A DNA stretch of 64,000 bases from Humulus lupulus (lineage: Eukaryota; Streptophyta; Magnoliopsida; Rosales; Cannabaceae), in assembly GCF_963169125.1 (NCBI RefSeq), contig NC_084794.1, positions 227,909,409 to 227,973,408 on the forward strand, given 5' to 3'. A program made the position numbers and the translations under genes. Positions within the stretch are counted from its first letter, which is position 1. Every line of letters starts with the position of its first letter. Shown in pieces: positions 10,808-23,021 of this stretch. The notes under the pieces were generated by a model, which did not search any database, had not been told where the DNA came from, and was given only the letters and a program-made list of their open reading frames with translations.

Positions 10808-12005
10808 TGTAACGCCCTACTACCTTAAATTCGTTACTAAGTGAGTTTGAAATGTACAATTAACTCGCTAAACGAGGTTTTTAGAACAAAAGTGTGTTTA
10901 AACAAAAGTCAAGGCTGTAATCTCTTAAAATACTCTATTTCACTGAAAATTCCAAGTGACTTACATTTGGGATCCCAAAATATGGTTTATAAAATATTTA
11001 CAACTCAAAACAGGTTTACAGATAATTAACCATCAAAAACACAGTTTAATACAGCCATTTCTCAAAAAAATGCCCCAACCAAAACAGTCGGGCAGGCCAA
11101 ACATGTACGCGCCGCTTCACGCTCTCCGTACTCATGGCTGGTTGACTTTCTCTTTGCCCTTACTTGCAACACAGAGCACCCGTGAGGCGAAGCCCAGCAA
11201 TAAAACTCTCGCAACACATAACATATGCATATTATACAATCAACATATCAGATAATCCACAGATAAACAGATAGTCCATCAGACTAAACAAATACGGCCA
11301 TGCCGTCCCAGAAGCGTTACCAAAGCCTGGGAGTCTCTGTCTTCACCGTGAGGATATCCCATGTATCCATTGGGGTCTCACCCTAACATAAGCACTCCAT
11401 GTGCTAAGTCTTATTACCGGCCCCACTGTAGTTCTCGGCCTTTCGCTGTTCTCGGCCCTTCGCCGTTCTCGGCTCCTTGCCATTCCCAGCTCCTTTGCCG
11501 TTCATTCCACTATAATCACATATAGCATAACTCAAACAACAAACAAACATATAATAGTTCAAACAAGGGCTATGCCCTAACTTGTAATACAATCTATGGC
11601 CGTGCCCTACAACAATACTATGGGCCCATGCCCTACTCTACGGGTACTACAGTTTTCTTACCTGTATCCCGAGCTTTATAATGCACCAAAGTCACAAGCA
11701 CGATCCTCTATCCCGAGCCTCTCCGAAAACCTAGTCACAACACATATAGAACACTCTTTAATACTAACCAATCCAAAACCACTTCCCGGGACCAATCCCA
11801 TACTCTCGAAACCACCAATTTCCCAAAACAACACAACGAAAACATCCCTCGAGCCCCCGGGGCCCACATGCATATTTATTCCACCTAAACATGCATTCTA
11901 ATCACATATTCATTTAAATTCATATATTAACATGTTAATTCATTTATTGCCCTCCAGGCACACTAATCAAGGTCCTAAACCTTATTAGCAAATTGGGGTG
12001 TTACA
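10808..12005 (-). repeat. Solo LTR, chromovirus type, TGAAG target-site duplication
   Basis: It starts TGTAACGCCC and ends GTGTTACA. TGAAG occurs at 10803-10807 and 12006-12010. It shares the TGTAACGCCCT start and a GCACCCGTGA...GCCCAGCAA block with the LTRs of element E, read in the same orientation, so it is a related family. No internal sequence remains, consistent with unequal recombination between two LTRs. Confidence 0.88.
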
Positions 12006-12010
12006 TGAAG

Positions 12011-12229
12011 GGTGGTCACAATTATGTAGTGGTACGAGAGAACATTGACTTAGAGACAGCGAGTACAATGTTGTTTTATGCCATGGGCTACTTCCTAAGA
12101 TACCAAGAGGATTTTGGAATGTCAGGCATAAAGATATTCATTGGTGAGGCTGAATATGGATCAAGATCAACTATGTGTGGCTGAGCTTTTGGATGTGTTT
12201 GGGTTGCTATATGTGGAGGCAAGACTACA
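12011..12229. other. Unassigned sequence next to the solo LTR
   Basis: Nothing recognisable. It may be the first part of the LTR of element H, which I can only align from about 12230 onward. Confidence 0.3.
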
Positions 12230-12562
12230 CTGTGAGGAAAACAATAATATTGGCGATAGCGGGAATGAAGCCATAACGAGAATGAAGTTGTCCCATCAAC
12301 CTTAACTACCATTTTTTAGCTATAGATACTTGAATATAAAAGTGTAAAAGGTTGGACACTCATTTGAACTCGTGGGCATTTACTCTTTGTAAAGGACACA
12401 TAAATAATACACTGACTAAAGTTTACATAGGTTGTGATTGCCTAAACCACTATAATTCTTGTTGCTTCTCTTATTGCTACATTTATTGCATTTTATTCTT
12501 TTTTAGTGTTATGCACAAAGTTCTCACTACATAAATTTATTAGTCGTTCGAAAATTTATGTC
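12230..12562 (+). repeat. LTR fragment of old Tat-like element H
   Basis: Read in reverse complement it aligns with the LTR at 49327-49919: GATGGGACAACT, ATTATAGTGGTTT, TTTAGTCAGTGTATTA, TTTACAAAGAGTAAA and GAGAACTTTGTGCATAA occur in the same order. It ends near TTTATGTCA, followed by TGGTGCATTCATTTGG (12570-12585), which resembles the primer site of the other Tat elements. A TATA-like TGAATATAAAAG occurs at about 12332-12343. The orientation is plus, opposite to A, B and C. Confidence 0.55.
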
Positions 12563-12589
12563 AACCTTCTGGTGCATTCATTTGGAGTG

Positions 12590-13700
12590 CAAACTTCTAG
12601 AGGATATTCCTTGTTTGCAAAAGTCGCTTAGAAGGCCACCTAAGCGAGCAAACACTAGAGACAAAACAAGGAACCCCACAGTCCCATCAGTATTTCCTCT
12701 GGGGGATGTGCAAGAGGAGCCCCACATGGAGTTAGGGAAAGCCAATGATCTACATGTGGATAACAACCCCAAGACGAACTAAGGCCCTAGCCGCTATTGC
12801 AATGACAGAACATCGTTGGAAAAATTAGCAACTCTAGTGAGAGGTTGCACAAAGGCAGAGAGAAGCTACTTCAGCCCTTAAGGCCACTCTGTGCCTTGCT
12901 GGAGGAGTAGCTTGCCAACCCTAAAATGAGATATTGCATGCGGTAGGAAATATTCAACACTCGACCAACCATAGGGCACACAGTCAAACTTTCTTAAGGG
13001 TGTTGACTTGAAATCGCAAGCAACGACCTTCTCAGCACTAGGAAAACATTTACCCTGCTAACAACCTAGGTTGCCTAAGGAGAAGAGAAAACTGCCCTCG
13101 AGTAGTTAACAATAGGCTTGTTCCACCCCCAAATCCAAGGGCTTCCCTTATTCCACCCGCTAATGGCGGGGAGCACTCCAATAATCGTTCAATATAGAAC
13201 GGCACCCCCTAAGGTGATGATGAAGCTGATAGTATGGTTTTGACTGCCTAGGGTAAATGATACATGTAAGGAAGGATCATCGCCTTTGCAATCACCTAAA
13301 CAGAAAAAGAGTTGACCTGCAAGATTAGTTGAATGTCATAAGAGATGGATAAGTTGATCCAAAGGTCGAGCGTGATCCGGAAGTGCATCCAAAAGCCCTT
13401 GTGTCATACTCGATCACATACAATAGGCCCCTGTGAATCCCTTCTAGGCCTAAATAAAAGCCTTTCAGTGATAAATTAGGGAAATGGGCAAGAGAAACCA
13501 GGACAAACTAAAAATAATGTTAAGCGGGTATGTCCCTTTTCTCTCGAGATCACTAGTGCTAAAACACTTGAATACATTAGAATAAAAATGATGGCGACCT
13601 ACAATGGAAAGGGAGACTCTATGAATTGTTGCAAAAGGTGTATTGAGGTAACCACATTCTGTACATTGCAATATGGAAGTGAGAGTTAGAACCAATTTGA
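12590..13700 (+). pseudogene. gag: Decayed gag N-terminal region of element H
   Basis: Downstream of the LTR and primer site the plus strand reads KSLRRPPKRANTRDKTRN and later DPKVERDPEVHPKALVSY, with frequent stops. The basic N-terminus followed by a D-P-E-x-H-P motif is what Tat-type gag proteins show before the capsid. No frame longer than about 75 codons survives. The exact right limit is uncertain, because minus-strand sequence near 13700-13970 may belong to the antisense gene relic that continues at 31953. Confidence 0.4.
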
Positions 13701-13965
13701 AAAACATAAGAGGAAGACTCCAGAGGTCACATAATCACCATGAAAATGTTCACCATTTGCTGATGAACCAAGATAGAGGATAACCCATTTCTCCCCTCGC
13801 ATACTGTCTCAACCATATCCTTTACCTTCTCCCTTCAATGGTGTCTTGCATTGGCGAAGGAGGAGAGGTGCGACCCTTAGCTTTATTTCCCTATCTGAGA
13901 AGAGTATTCCTTGGAAATCGCCTTTCACAGGGTAGGAAGAGCAGCCTCAGTAGAAGTAAGCCACA

Positions 13966-13970
13966 CTTTC
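13966..13970. repeat. Target-site duplication of element E (left copy)
   Basis: CTTTC here equals CTTTC at 31953-31957 on the far side of element E. Confidence 0.85.
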
Positions 13971-15736
13971 AGTAACGCCCTGGGTAGTTAGAAAAGTATT
14001 ACTGAAACCATAATTGAACTAGGGTTAAAATATTTTGATCATAAAAGATACATTTCATTTCAATAAATATTTTGTACATGGGATCCCAAAAGAAATAGAG
14101 TTTAAAAGACAGTTTACAAAAAAAATCCAGGTTGTAAACAAGTACTGGTCACTCTAAGGGCAAAATAGACATTTAGACTTCTCATGTCCTGTACCACTCC
14201 TCGGTCGTGGCGGCCGATCAACTAACTATGTACATTTAGCCTCAAAGCTCTCCAACTCAGGACTGGTCCACCTTGCTCTTGCCTTTACCTGCACCACGAA
14301 GCACCCGTGAACCGAGGCCCAGCAAGAAAACTATAATATATAGCATAAACAATTTACGAATCATCAATCAGATATACACAAGTTATATAACTCACATAAA
14401 CAGTGATATCAATCTACAAGCCAACAATTAGTTATTCAGATAACAAACTCATCACACTCAACAGTTTAGACAACAATAAACACATCACACCAAAGTCCAG
14501 GGTCGACGCCCTTAGGCCGCACCCTCTGATTATCCCACTGACTCTGGCTCGCTTAGGTCGAGCACAGTGATTATGTATTTAACCTCAGCTACCAGTGGTC
14601 GAGCCGCGCCCTGTGCGCAAATATTGATTTCGACACTCTTAGGTCATTTATCACATGTCCCCATGGCATAATACCATCTCATGACATTACATACAAATAT
14701 AGGGAGCTCTTAGTCCCAGCATATTCACATATTCAAGTGCAGTTTCTTACCTTTGATTCCGATAGCTTTGATTAGTGAATTTGACCTTCAAGCACGATCC
14801 CGTCCAAGCCCTAGCATACACCTTTAATGTAGAATTCGACCCTAGGTTGCCCTTAGTGCTTTTCCAGCCTTTAGCTCCTCAATTCCCAAAGCTCAATTCC
14901 CTCAATTGAGTAGTTAACTCCTGCAAAATCCTTTAGCTTCACCAAGGATCCTAACCCCAAGCTCCAGCCTAAGCTTTCTCTAAATTACAGCTCCAAAAAT
15001 CCTCAAAATATGGTGAAGGGAGAGGAAATCGAATGGTGAAGAAAGGGGGGTGAGATAGATGTTATGTTTTTCTTCTTTCTTTCCTTTTGCTTCTTTCCTT
15101 TAACTTCTAACTCATTCTGTAGTTTCCACTAAGTGTATAAAGACAAATTAATACTTATTTTTTTTAAACACCAAAAGACCATATTGCCCTCCCAATTATA
15201 ACCAAGCCTTTAAGTCATTCTAAGGGCATTTTGGTCATTGCTCCCAATTCCCGCTAACTCCTCGAGTGTCCTTAATAATTACCACTTACATCCCAACACC
15301 TAACTAATCACCAATTATTTTCCTCAATATCAAATAGCCTCCAATATATTTTCCAAATTCCCAAAAGTACCCCCAGGCTCCCCAGAGCTGGGTATAAATC
15401 CCCACCGTGACTTTTCCGCTAAACCGCTCACTGGGATCACCTTGAGTCACAAACTAAAAATATATCCAAATAATAATGTGGTCTAAACTATTTATCACAA
15501 ATAATACATTTATGCCCTCAATGGGCCAAAATTACGAATATGCCCTTATAATCTAATCAGGGCCTACATGCATACTAATACACATAATCATGCATCTCAC
15601 ATATCCAAATAATCATATAATCACGCTTATCACATAATCATGCATTTAACCATTTAAATCACACATAGTCCAGTTATACCCTCTCAGCGCACTAATCAAG
15701 GCCCTTAAGCCCTATTAGTGATTTTGGGTTGTTACA
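13971..15736 (-). repeat. 3' LTR of element E
   Basis: It aligns along its length with 30135-31952. It begins AGTAACGCCC, where the partner has TGTAACGCCC, so the terminal TG is mutated to AG. It ends GGTTGTTACA. Relative to the 5' LTR it lacks about 59 bp after CTGGGTAG, with TAG at both edges of the missing piece. Confidence 0.88.
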
Positions 15737-15750
15737 ACTATCCCTTCCTA
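15737..15750 (-). promoter_or_regulatory. Polypurine tract of element E
   Basis: The minus strand reads AGGAAGGGATAGT directly before the 3' LTR (TGTAACAACC), the expected site for plus-strand DNA priming. Confidence 0.65.
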
Positions 15751-15772
15751 ATGAGAATTTCGTCCTCGAAAT

Positions 15773-16204
15773 TTACCTGAATAACTCGGGATACTGATCC
15801 CGCATTGCTGACTCAAGCTCCCAGGTCGCCTCATCGACCCTACTATTCCTCCATAATACTTTAACCAGAGGAGTTGTCTTATTCCGTAGGACATTATCCT
15901 TTTGATCTAAAATCTGAACCGATAGCTCCTCATAAGACAAATCTGTCTGCAATTCGAAGTCTTCATATTTCAGCACATGTGTCATATCTGAGACGTACTT
16001 TCGGATCATAGAAACATGGAATACGTCATGAACTCCTGACAGTGGCGGTGGAAAAGCTAACTTGTAAGCCCCCTGTTCGATCCTCTCTAGGATCTCAAAA
16101 GGTCTGATGAATCTAGGGCTCAGCTTGCCCTTCTTCCCATATCTCCTCACCCCTCGCAGTGGTGAAACTCGATAAAACACGTGGTTCCCAACCTGGAACT
16201 CCAC
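15773..16204 (-). pseudogene. pol: Element E integrase C-terminus and chromodomain
   Basis: The frame is open for 143 codons: a GPY/F-like module (QVGNHVFYRVSPLRG, LSPRFIRPFEILER) followed by the chromodomain-type tail VKVLWRNSRVDEATWELES at residues about 115-133. In chromoviruses this tail reads histone marks and directs insertion into heterochromatin. It is separated from the core by a frame change near 16210. The preserved W and aromatic positions make the lineage call firm. Confidence 0.85.
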
Positions 16205-16220
16205 GATCCTACACTTGGGA

Positions 16221-17052
16221 TCAGCGTAGCATTCTGTCTGCTCTATGAGGCAAGCATCCTAGCTCGGATATTCTCAATAGCTTCACTTGTCTTTCGAACC
16301 ATGTCCGACCACAACTACTTCCTCTCACCCATCTCATCCCAATGAATGGGTGATCTACATCTCCTCCCATATAACATTTCATAGGGAGCCACTCCAATCG
16401 TTGATTGGTAACTATTGTTGTATGAAAACTCAATCAACGGGAGATAATTACTCCACGATCCCTCGAAATCGATCACACATTCCCTAAGCATATCCTCCAA
16501 CACCTGGATTGTCCTCTCATACTGTCCATCAGTCTGAGGATTAAAGGTCGTGTTGAACTTTAACTGAGTCCCCATAGCCTTCTGCAAACTACCCTAAAAC
16601 TTGGAGTTAAAGATAGGATCTCGGTCTGACACTATAGACTTAGGAACCCCATGGAGACGTACGATCTCCCTCACATATAACTCTACATACTGATCCACTG
16701 CATACATCGTCTTAACTAGAAGAAAATGAGCTGACTTGGTGTATCTGTCAACTATCACCCACACCGAGTCATGAAGTCCTACAGTCCTGGGTAAACCTCC
16801 CACAAAGTCCATCGTAATATCCTCCCATTTCCACTCGAGAATACCCAAAGGCTGAAGCAACCCTGCTGGTCGCTGATGCTCAGCTTTCACCTGTTGATAG
16901 GTTAAACATCTGGCCACGTACTCCACCACTTCCTTCTTCATCCTGGGACACCAATACAACGTCCGTAGATCCTGATAAATCTTCGTGGTACCTAGATGAA
17001 GTGAGTACGGCGTAGTATGCGACTCATCCAATATCTCTCGTCTGATCCCCAC
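16221..17052 (-). pseudogene. pol: Element E integrase zinc-binding and catalytic core
   Basis: Frame 17052-16594 has the H..H region ([18 protein letters not shown]) and then CLTYQQVKAEH, where the usual C-x-x-C has become C-x-x-Y, so one zinc ligand is lost. The catalytic aspartates are visible in ITMDFVGGLP and IVSDRDPIF. After a stop (SKF*GSLQ), frame 16587-16315 continues with NPQTDGQYERTIQ, in which the third catalytic glutamate is kept. Two frame breaks make the protein non-functional. Confidence 0.85.
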
Positions 17053-17913
17053 ATCAGCTGGAACACAAATCTACCCCTGATACCGTAACAAACCAACTTT
17101 AGAAATAGAATAGTCCTTACTAATCCCGCTAAGACATTCTCTCTAACCTCCTGTAACTGAGCGTCTACCCATTGACCTTCCTTAATCTGCTCTAGCAGGG
17201 TCGACTGCAGATTAATGTTGGCCAATTGACCCACCACCAATTCTATCCTTGCTCTGGCCATCTCATCTGCTAACTCTCTCAAAATCTGGGTGGAACTATA
17301 TAACTGACCTGGGCCCTTCCGGCTCAACGCATCCGCCACTACATTGGCTTTCCCCAGATGGTAAAGAATATCACAGTCATAGTCTTTTACCAAATCTAGC
17401 CAACGTCTCTGCCTCATGTTCAGGTCGTTCTGTGTGAAGAAGTACTTAAAACTCTTGTGATCGGTGTATATATCGCACTTCTCTACGTACAAATAATGCC
17501 GCCAAACCTTCAGTGTGAATACCACCGCTACTAACTCCAAATCATGGGTAGGGTACCGTTGCTCATACTCCTTCAGCTATGGTGATGCATAAGCTATAAC
17601 CATCTCGTTCTACATCAACACACAGCCCAAACCCAACCTTGACGCATTGCAATAGACTACAAACTTTCCTCCCTTCGAAGGAAGACTCAACACAGGTGCA
17701 GTAATAAGTCGCTGCTTCAATTTTTGGAAATTGTTCTCACACTTGTCTAACCAGACGAACTTCAAATTCTTCTATGTCAATTCTTTCATCGGTGCTGCTA
17801 TCTTCGAGAAGCCTTACACAAACCGTCTGTAGTAACCAGCTAAACTGAAAAAACTCCGAACCTCCGAGGCATTCCTCGGCCTCGGCCAATCTCTCACTGC
17901 CTCCACCTTAGAC
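17053..17913 (-). pseudogene. pol: Element E RNase H and RT thumb (part left of element D)
   Basis: Frame 17540-16992 includes the RNase H end ([35 protein letters not shown]). To its right, decayed frames to 17913 read GYYRRFV, FVWLDKCENNFQKLK and PVLSLPSKGGKFVVYCNAS, the usual RT-RNase H connection (CNAS replaces the catalytic SDAS). The homology stops at 17913-17918, where element D was inserted, and resumes at 27364 on its other side. Confidence 0.8.
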
Positions 17914-17918
17914 GGATC
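17914..17918. repeat. Target-site duplication of element D (left copy)
   Basis: GGATC here equals GGATC at 27364-27368. Removing D and one copy restores continuous RT coding homology of element E. Confidence 0.9.
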
Positions 17919-19766
17919 TGTTGGGGTTTTATGCCCTAATTAAAACCCAAATTCTTTGTAATCTCATTTTATTATCAATAAAAGAATAGAAATCATTTAT
18001 TGACTTTGTCAATCACTTTGCTCAAATGTTTTATTTTCATGATTATTTGTTTAATATAAAGTTCTATTAAATCCCGAGCATATAGCTAATCGTATTTATA
18101 GTGATGTAATCACAGTGGAATATAAATATGATTATATGTTCAAAATAAGTTAGTCCTAAGATTATTCAGTGCACCAGATTTACACTGACTTGCCAATCTA
18201 CGATATGTTCTACCTACACATTACAGTGTTATGTTCTTTCCAGAACATTAGCAAAGTAGATAAGATCCGATGTATTTGTTACATCGGACGAGACCGATAT
18301 TGACAGTTGATAAGATAAGTAAACCTACCGTTATTATCTATTATAGTCATATCATATAGTTGACCATAGGTCAATTCAATCTCAATTCTGAGTGGTTAGT
18401 ATTCTAACTGATTGTATTATTTTAGTTCTTTGACTTGTTCATTACCAGCTTACCCTACAGACAAGCCCATACTTACATCTTGGGAACTCGGTAGTATAAT
18501 TGAGTGGGAGTGTTAATCATAGATATGAAGATCTATAGCTTCTGATGAAGAAGTGAAACGATGGTTTCCTTTTAGTTTGGTTCAAGGTGTTAAATGATAG
18601 AGATCTCATTTTAGTAATTAAATTAGTTTACTGAAATATCATTTACAAGGAACTAAGTGTTTTAAGGATAAAATACAATGAGGGGTAAAACGGTATTTTA
18701 GTCCTATCTCATTGTAGACCGCCTATAGAGGATTGAGTGACAATTATGGTTGTAGCAATGGATAATTAATAGCATATCTATATTTGTTATAGAACGTTCA
18801 ATGAATTCAAGAGTGCAATTCCGAGTCTATAGTGAAGTCACGAGGAATTAATAAGTTAGTAAATTTATTTGTTAGATTTATGATAACTTATTGGAGGTTG
18901 ATTTCATAGGCCCATGGTCCCCATTGTACCTTGGATAAACTCATCTAGATAGTCTCAATTAATTGATTTAATCATCAATTAGAATTATCAAAGTTTACTA
19001 GGTCAATTTTGGATAGTTTCATAGAGTTGTGTAATTTTTAGAAGAAAAGAGAAATTATGGCAGATTTATTAATTAAGATAAATTAGTATCTAAATTAATA
19101 AATAAGTTTAAATCAAGGTTCAAATTATAAATAATTAATTTGATAAAGGATTTAAATAATTATTTAATTAATTAAATCAATAGAAAATAATACAGGCTTG
19201 ATTTTAAGTCCAATGGACTTATAATCAAATGAGAAATTTCACAGGCCTATAGCCCATGATAATTTCGACCTAGGGCTTTAAAATGACTATTATTTTATTG
19301 ATTTTTTAATTAAATTAAATGGCCTAATTAAGTGTATAAAAGGAGTGCTTAGAGAGAAGTCAAAACATAAGTCACAAGTCAGATTTTCTGATAGTTTTAG
19401 ATTATCTCTAAACACAAGTCCTTTTCTAAGCCTCTTTGTTATTTTCTCTTCTTCTCTCTATATCTATCTCATGTGTTGAGAATTGCCCACACTAGTCTAG
19501 GTGGTTCTAAGGATACATTGGAAGATTGTGAACAAAATAGAAGATCGGTTCAGTTTCTTGATAATACTCTACGGCAGAGAGGATACGAGAGTTAGAGAAA
19601 CTGAAGGAATGACTATTTAATTCCGCTACGTATAATGTAACTATTATATTCATTGTTTCTCTTTGAATTCAATTTTAGAAACATGTTTTAGGCTATCTCG
19701 TATTAATTTGTTTAATATTAGATACACATGAAAATAAATAAAGATCCTGCATAAGCTAATCCAACA
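17919..19766 (+). repeat. 5' LTR of element D (1848 bp)
   Basis: It starts TGTTGGGGTTTTATG and ends GCTAATCCAACA. A TATA box (GTGTATAAAAGGAG, about 19333-19345) is intact. It aligns with the 3' LTR with scattered substitutions and small indels. The unusual length for copia is typical of some plant families. Confidence 0.92.
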
Positions 19767-19768
19767 AC

Positions 19769-19780
19769 TGGCCTCAGAGC
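19769..19780 (+). promoter_or_regulatory. Primer-binding site of element D (iMet-like)
   Basis: TGGCCTCAGAGC lies two bases after the LTR. The canonical initiator-methionine site is TGGTATCAGAGC, so this copy differs at three positions. Confidence 0.7.
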
Positions 19781-22121
19781 CTTTGGTAATCTTTATTTTC
19801 ATGCATGAACATGTTTAAAATTGAATTATTTGATATGTTTGAATAATTGAATGGTTTTCATGTTTTTATGAAGCATATTGATTTTATGTGAATTTTAGCA
19901 ATTTTTAGGTTATTTTGTTGTGTTTTCTATGCTATTAATTTTATATATGCTTTATTTTGTGTAAAACATTCTAAAAATTAATTAGAAAATGGTTTTGGTT
20001 TGAAAAATTGTAAAAAGAAAAAAATTGCACTCACTTCCATGTGCGCACGCCACCACCAGCCCAGCCAGTGAACAGTACCCGTACGGACGGGTACTGTTCA
20101 TCAATTTTTTGTAAAAGAAAATTGAGAATTGTAAAAAATTATTATTTATAATCAAAGCCAAAATTATCAAATTTGTTTTGTATTTAAAATTGTTTTTTTA
20201 ATAAGATATTTTTGTTAGTTGAAATTTAAATAATTATATATTTTCTACAAACATTCAAATTTAAATTTAAAAAATAGACTAACAACTTAATTTTCAATCT
20301 TTTAATATATTAAAATATTAAAATTATGATATCAGATATTTTCATTTAAATTCTTGATATTTTTATTAAATATTTATTTGAAAATATAAATATCTTTTTA
20401 TTTTATAGTTTTTAATATTTAATTATTTGAAATTTAAATATTGTTAGTTAAATATTTTTATGGATATTTGAATTTATTTAACTATTTTGAGATATTTTAG
20501 GGTTGTTATAACTATTTATATATTTTTTTAAATGGTAAAATTATTAGCTAATAGTTGTAACAACACAAGATATTTTTGGAAAATAGTTAAGATATTAATT
20601 TTAAAATTTAAAATTGGTTAAATTTTGAAAAATATCATTTTTTCAGCCAATTAATAAAATGTTTTTTTAATAAATGGGATTTAAATTAACTTTGGTTAAT
20701 TTTTGATAAATCCTATTTAAATTAAATTAATATTTTTTTTCAAATAACCTAAAACCAAGTTAATTGTTGATAAATGAAATTTAAATTAACTATTGTTAAT
20801 TGTTGATAAATTTCATTTAAATTGACTTATTTTTTTGTAAAAATTTAATTAATTTTAATTTTTGATAAATTCTAGATAATTAATTGTGGTATTTTTGCAT
20901 AAATTCATAGAATTGCTCATATAGTAACATGATTAGGCCCATCCAATTATAACATGTCTGTTTGCACTATATGTGGTATTTTTGCAATTGGTCTTAGATG
21001 CATATAGTAGCTCATATGTTTGTTAGGTATATGGTATTTGTCAAATAAAATATTTATAAAATGATAGGTTTTATTGGGCCCATTGGAAAATGTAAAGTTT
21101 AAATTCCTCTCTTGTGGGTGATTCCGCTTGTGAAGGGTCATTTTCTTTTGCATGACTATAGTGTGCCTAATCAATTAATAACAATTAATAAAATGAAGGT
21201 TTAAATTCCTGTCTTTTGGACCTTGTATGGAAGATAGGGGGCATTTGTAGTGGGAACGACATACTGGACCCAGCTCTCCTCCATACAAGCCCAATTATTA
21301 AGGCCCATTTACCTGAGTTGGACTTAATTGTATAGGTTCATTATATTAGTTAAACCTAAATATTGATTAGCAACAAATTAATTCTAAATGAATTGAATTT
21401 GTTTCAATGTGACACTTTAGAATTAATAAGAAATTATAGGACTTTGGTTTTAAAAAATTTAATCTGTTTAATTTTTTTGGAAAAACCATAGTCATTAATT
21501 TTCTAAAAATAAATAATAAAAATACTATTTTAATTTTATAATGAGCTTATTTTAAGGATTTTATTCGATCTCCACTGTTGGTTTAACATAGTCAATAGCT
21601 TAATGGGGCATCTAGGCGCTTTGATTCGTCCCCCTATAGAAGGTGTTCATTAGTTATTTTGACAAGGTTAGATTTCGAAAGATAGATAATTATAGGTCAA
21701 ATTCTACTAGACTCACCCCTACAGTGACTACTAGGACTAAATCTATGATTATTGAAACCGTGGGTCTAGCTCATAAAATAAGAGATTTTGTTTTCTTATT
21801 TTGATCGAATAATAGGTTGTTAATAGTGGTGTCCATTATTAAATGAGTTTGCAACTCTATTTAACTAGTGGTATTTTTTACTCTCGCCAACCGGGACAAG
21901 GATATCATAGATTAGTTAAAAACCAAAAGAAATAGAGATATGATTGTTTTTAGTATTTTTTCTCATATCTTACATATTTTTGGTTTATGTTGTGTTATTT
22001 CTTGAAATTTGTGTGAATAGAAGTTTTATTGAGCAAATGTGATTGATTTCTATTTTATTGGTAATTTGTAGTTTTAAGCTAAGTAGTGTCTGTGTCTATT
22101 CCCATCCTTTCTCAACTTTCG
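19781..22121 (+). other. Long AT-rich untranslated leader of element D
   Basis: About 2.3 kb between primer site and gag without a supported coding frame. It is very AT-rich with repeated TTTAAATTAA-like words. It contains one GC-rich hairpin (20070-20099). The stretch TTAAGCTAAGTAGTGTCTGTGTC just before gag is not recognised as regulatory. Confidence 0.6.
20070..20099. repeat. Perfect 13-bp stem hairpin in the leader of element D
   Basis: GAACAGTACCCGT is followed by the 4-nt loop ACGG and then ACGGGTACTGTTC, the exact reverse complement. It sits about 300 nt after the LTR, in otherwise AT-rich sequence; packaging or dimerisation signals are commonly placed here, but that role is inference. 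Confidence 0.7.
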
Positions 22122-23003
22122 ATGGAAAAACTCACTGGAGAAAACTACATTAATTGGAAGTAGAATATCTACATAGAGTTGATTTGTGACAACTCTGAGT
22201 TCGTCATGATTGAGGAATACCCAGAACGAGCATGGTATCTGCACATTAGTGATGGCACCGTCAATGCTCATGATGGTACCATAAATGCTTGGATAGCACC
22301 GTCGCTGAATTTTCATGATGGCATCGTAAATTCTCAGATGGCATCGTGTTTACATGTTCGTGCTCAACTTAACTATGGTCTGACGCAGCTCATGAACGAG
22401 CTTCAGATTATTGAACCTATCATATGTGGACCTAGTAAAGGAGGTGAAAATAAGACTACTGATGTTGCTACTGATCTAGCTAAGGTTGAAGCTCATCCAG
22501 CTTCGTCTTTGAAAGTTGGAAACAAGAGGAAAGGTGGACAAATAAACAACCCCAAGCCTGCAAAGGCTGCAAAGATGAGTGCACAACCAAGTGCACAACC
22601 GCCTAAGTGGAAGAACAAGAAAAACAATAAAGGTAAAGATAAGTGTTATCACTGCAAAGAGAAGGGGCATTGGAAACAAGATTGCCCTAAGTTTCTAGCA
22701 GTGAAAAACAAAGGTAATGATTATAGTTCATTTATCTTGGAAACATGTGTTTTAGAGAATGATAAATCCGTTTGGATTATTGATTTTGGATCTACTAACC
22801 ATGTTTATAATTATTTACAGCTTCTTGAATCGTGGGAGGAAGTGGACGAAGGTGGCTTAAATCTTAGAGTTGGGAACAGAGCGTTCGTTAAGGTCCAAGT
22901 TAGAGGAATAGCTCGTCTGAAGTTCAGAAATAAAAACTTAATTTTAAAAGATGTATTTTTTATTCCGGATTTTAGTAGAAATTTAATTTCAGTTTCCATG
23001 TAG
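22122..23003 (+). pseudogene. gag: Element D gag and protease, internally deleted
   Basis: The likely ATG is at 22122 (MEKLTGENYINWK, then a stop at 22162-22164). Frame 22179-23003 continues. Most of the usual gag core is missing; instead there are imperfect short repeats (SDGTVNAHDGTINAW, FHDGIVNSQ) at about residues 22-45. The zinc knuckle CYHCKEKGHWKQDC is intact (C-x2-C-x4-H-x4-C). The protease site reads WIIDFGSTNHV, where active copia enzymes have D-S-G, so the catalytic triad is altered. It ends at a stop after NLISVSM. Confidence 0.85.
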
Positions 23004-23021
23004 CAATTAGAACGATTTGTT

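Noticed and set aside
22074..22316. Minus-strand frame near the start of gag of element D
   Set aside because: It overlaps the plus-strand gag with its zinc knuckle and shows no domain.
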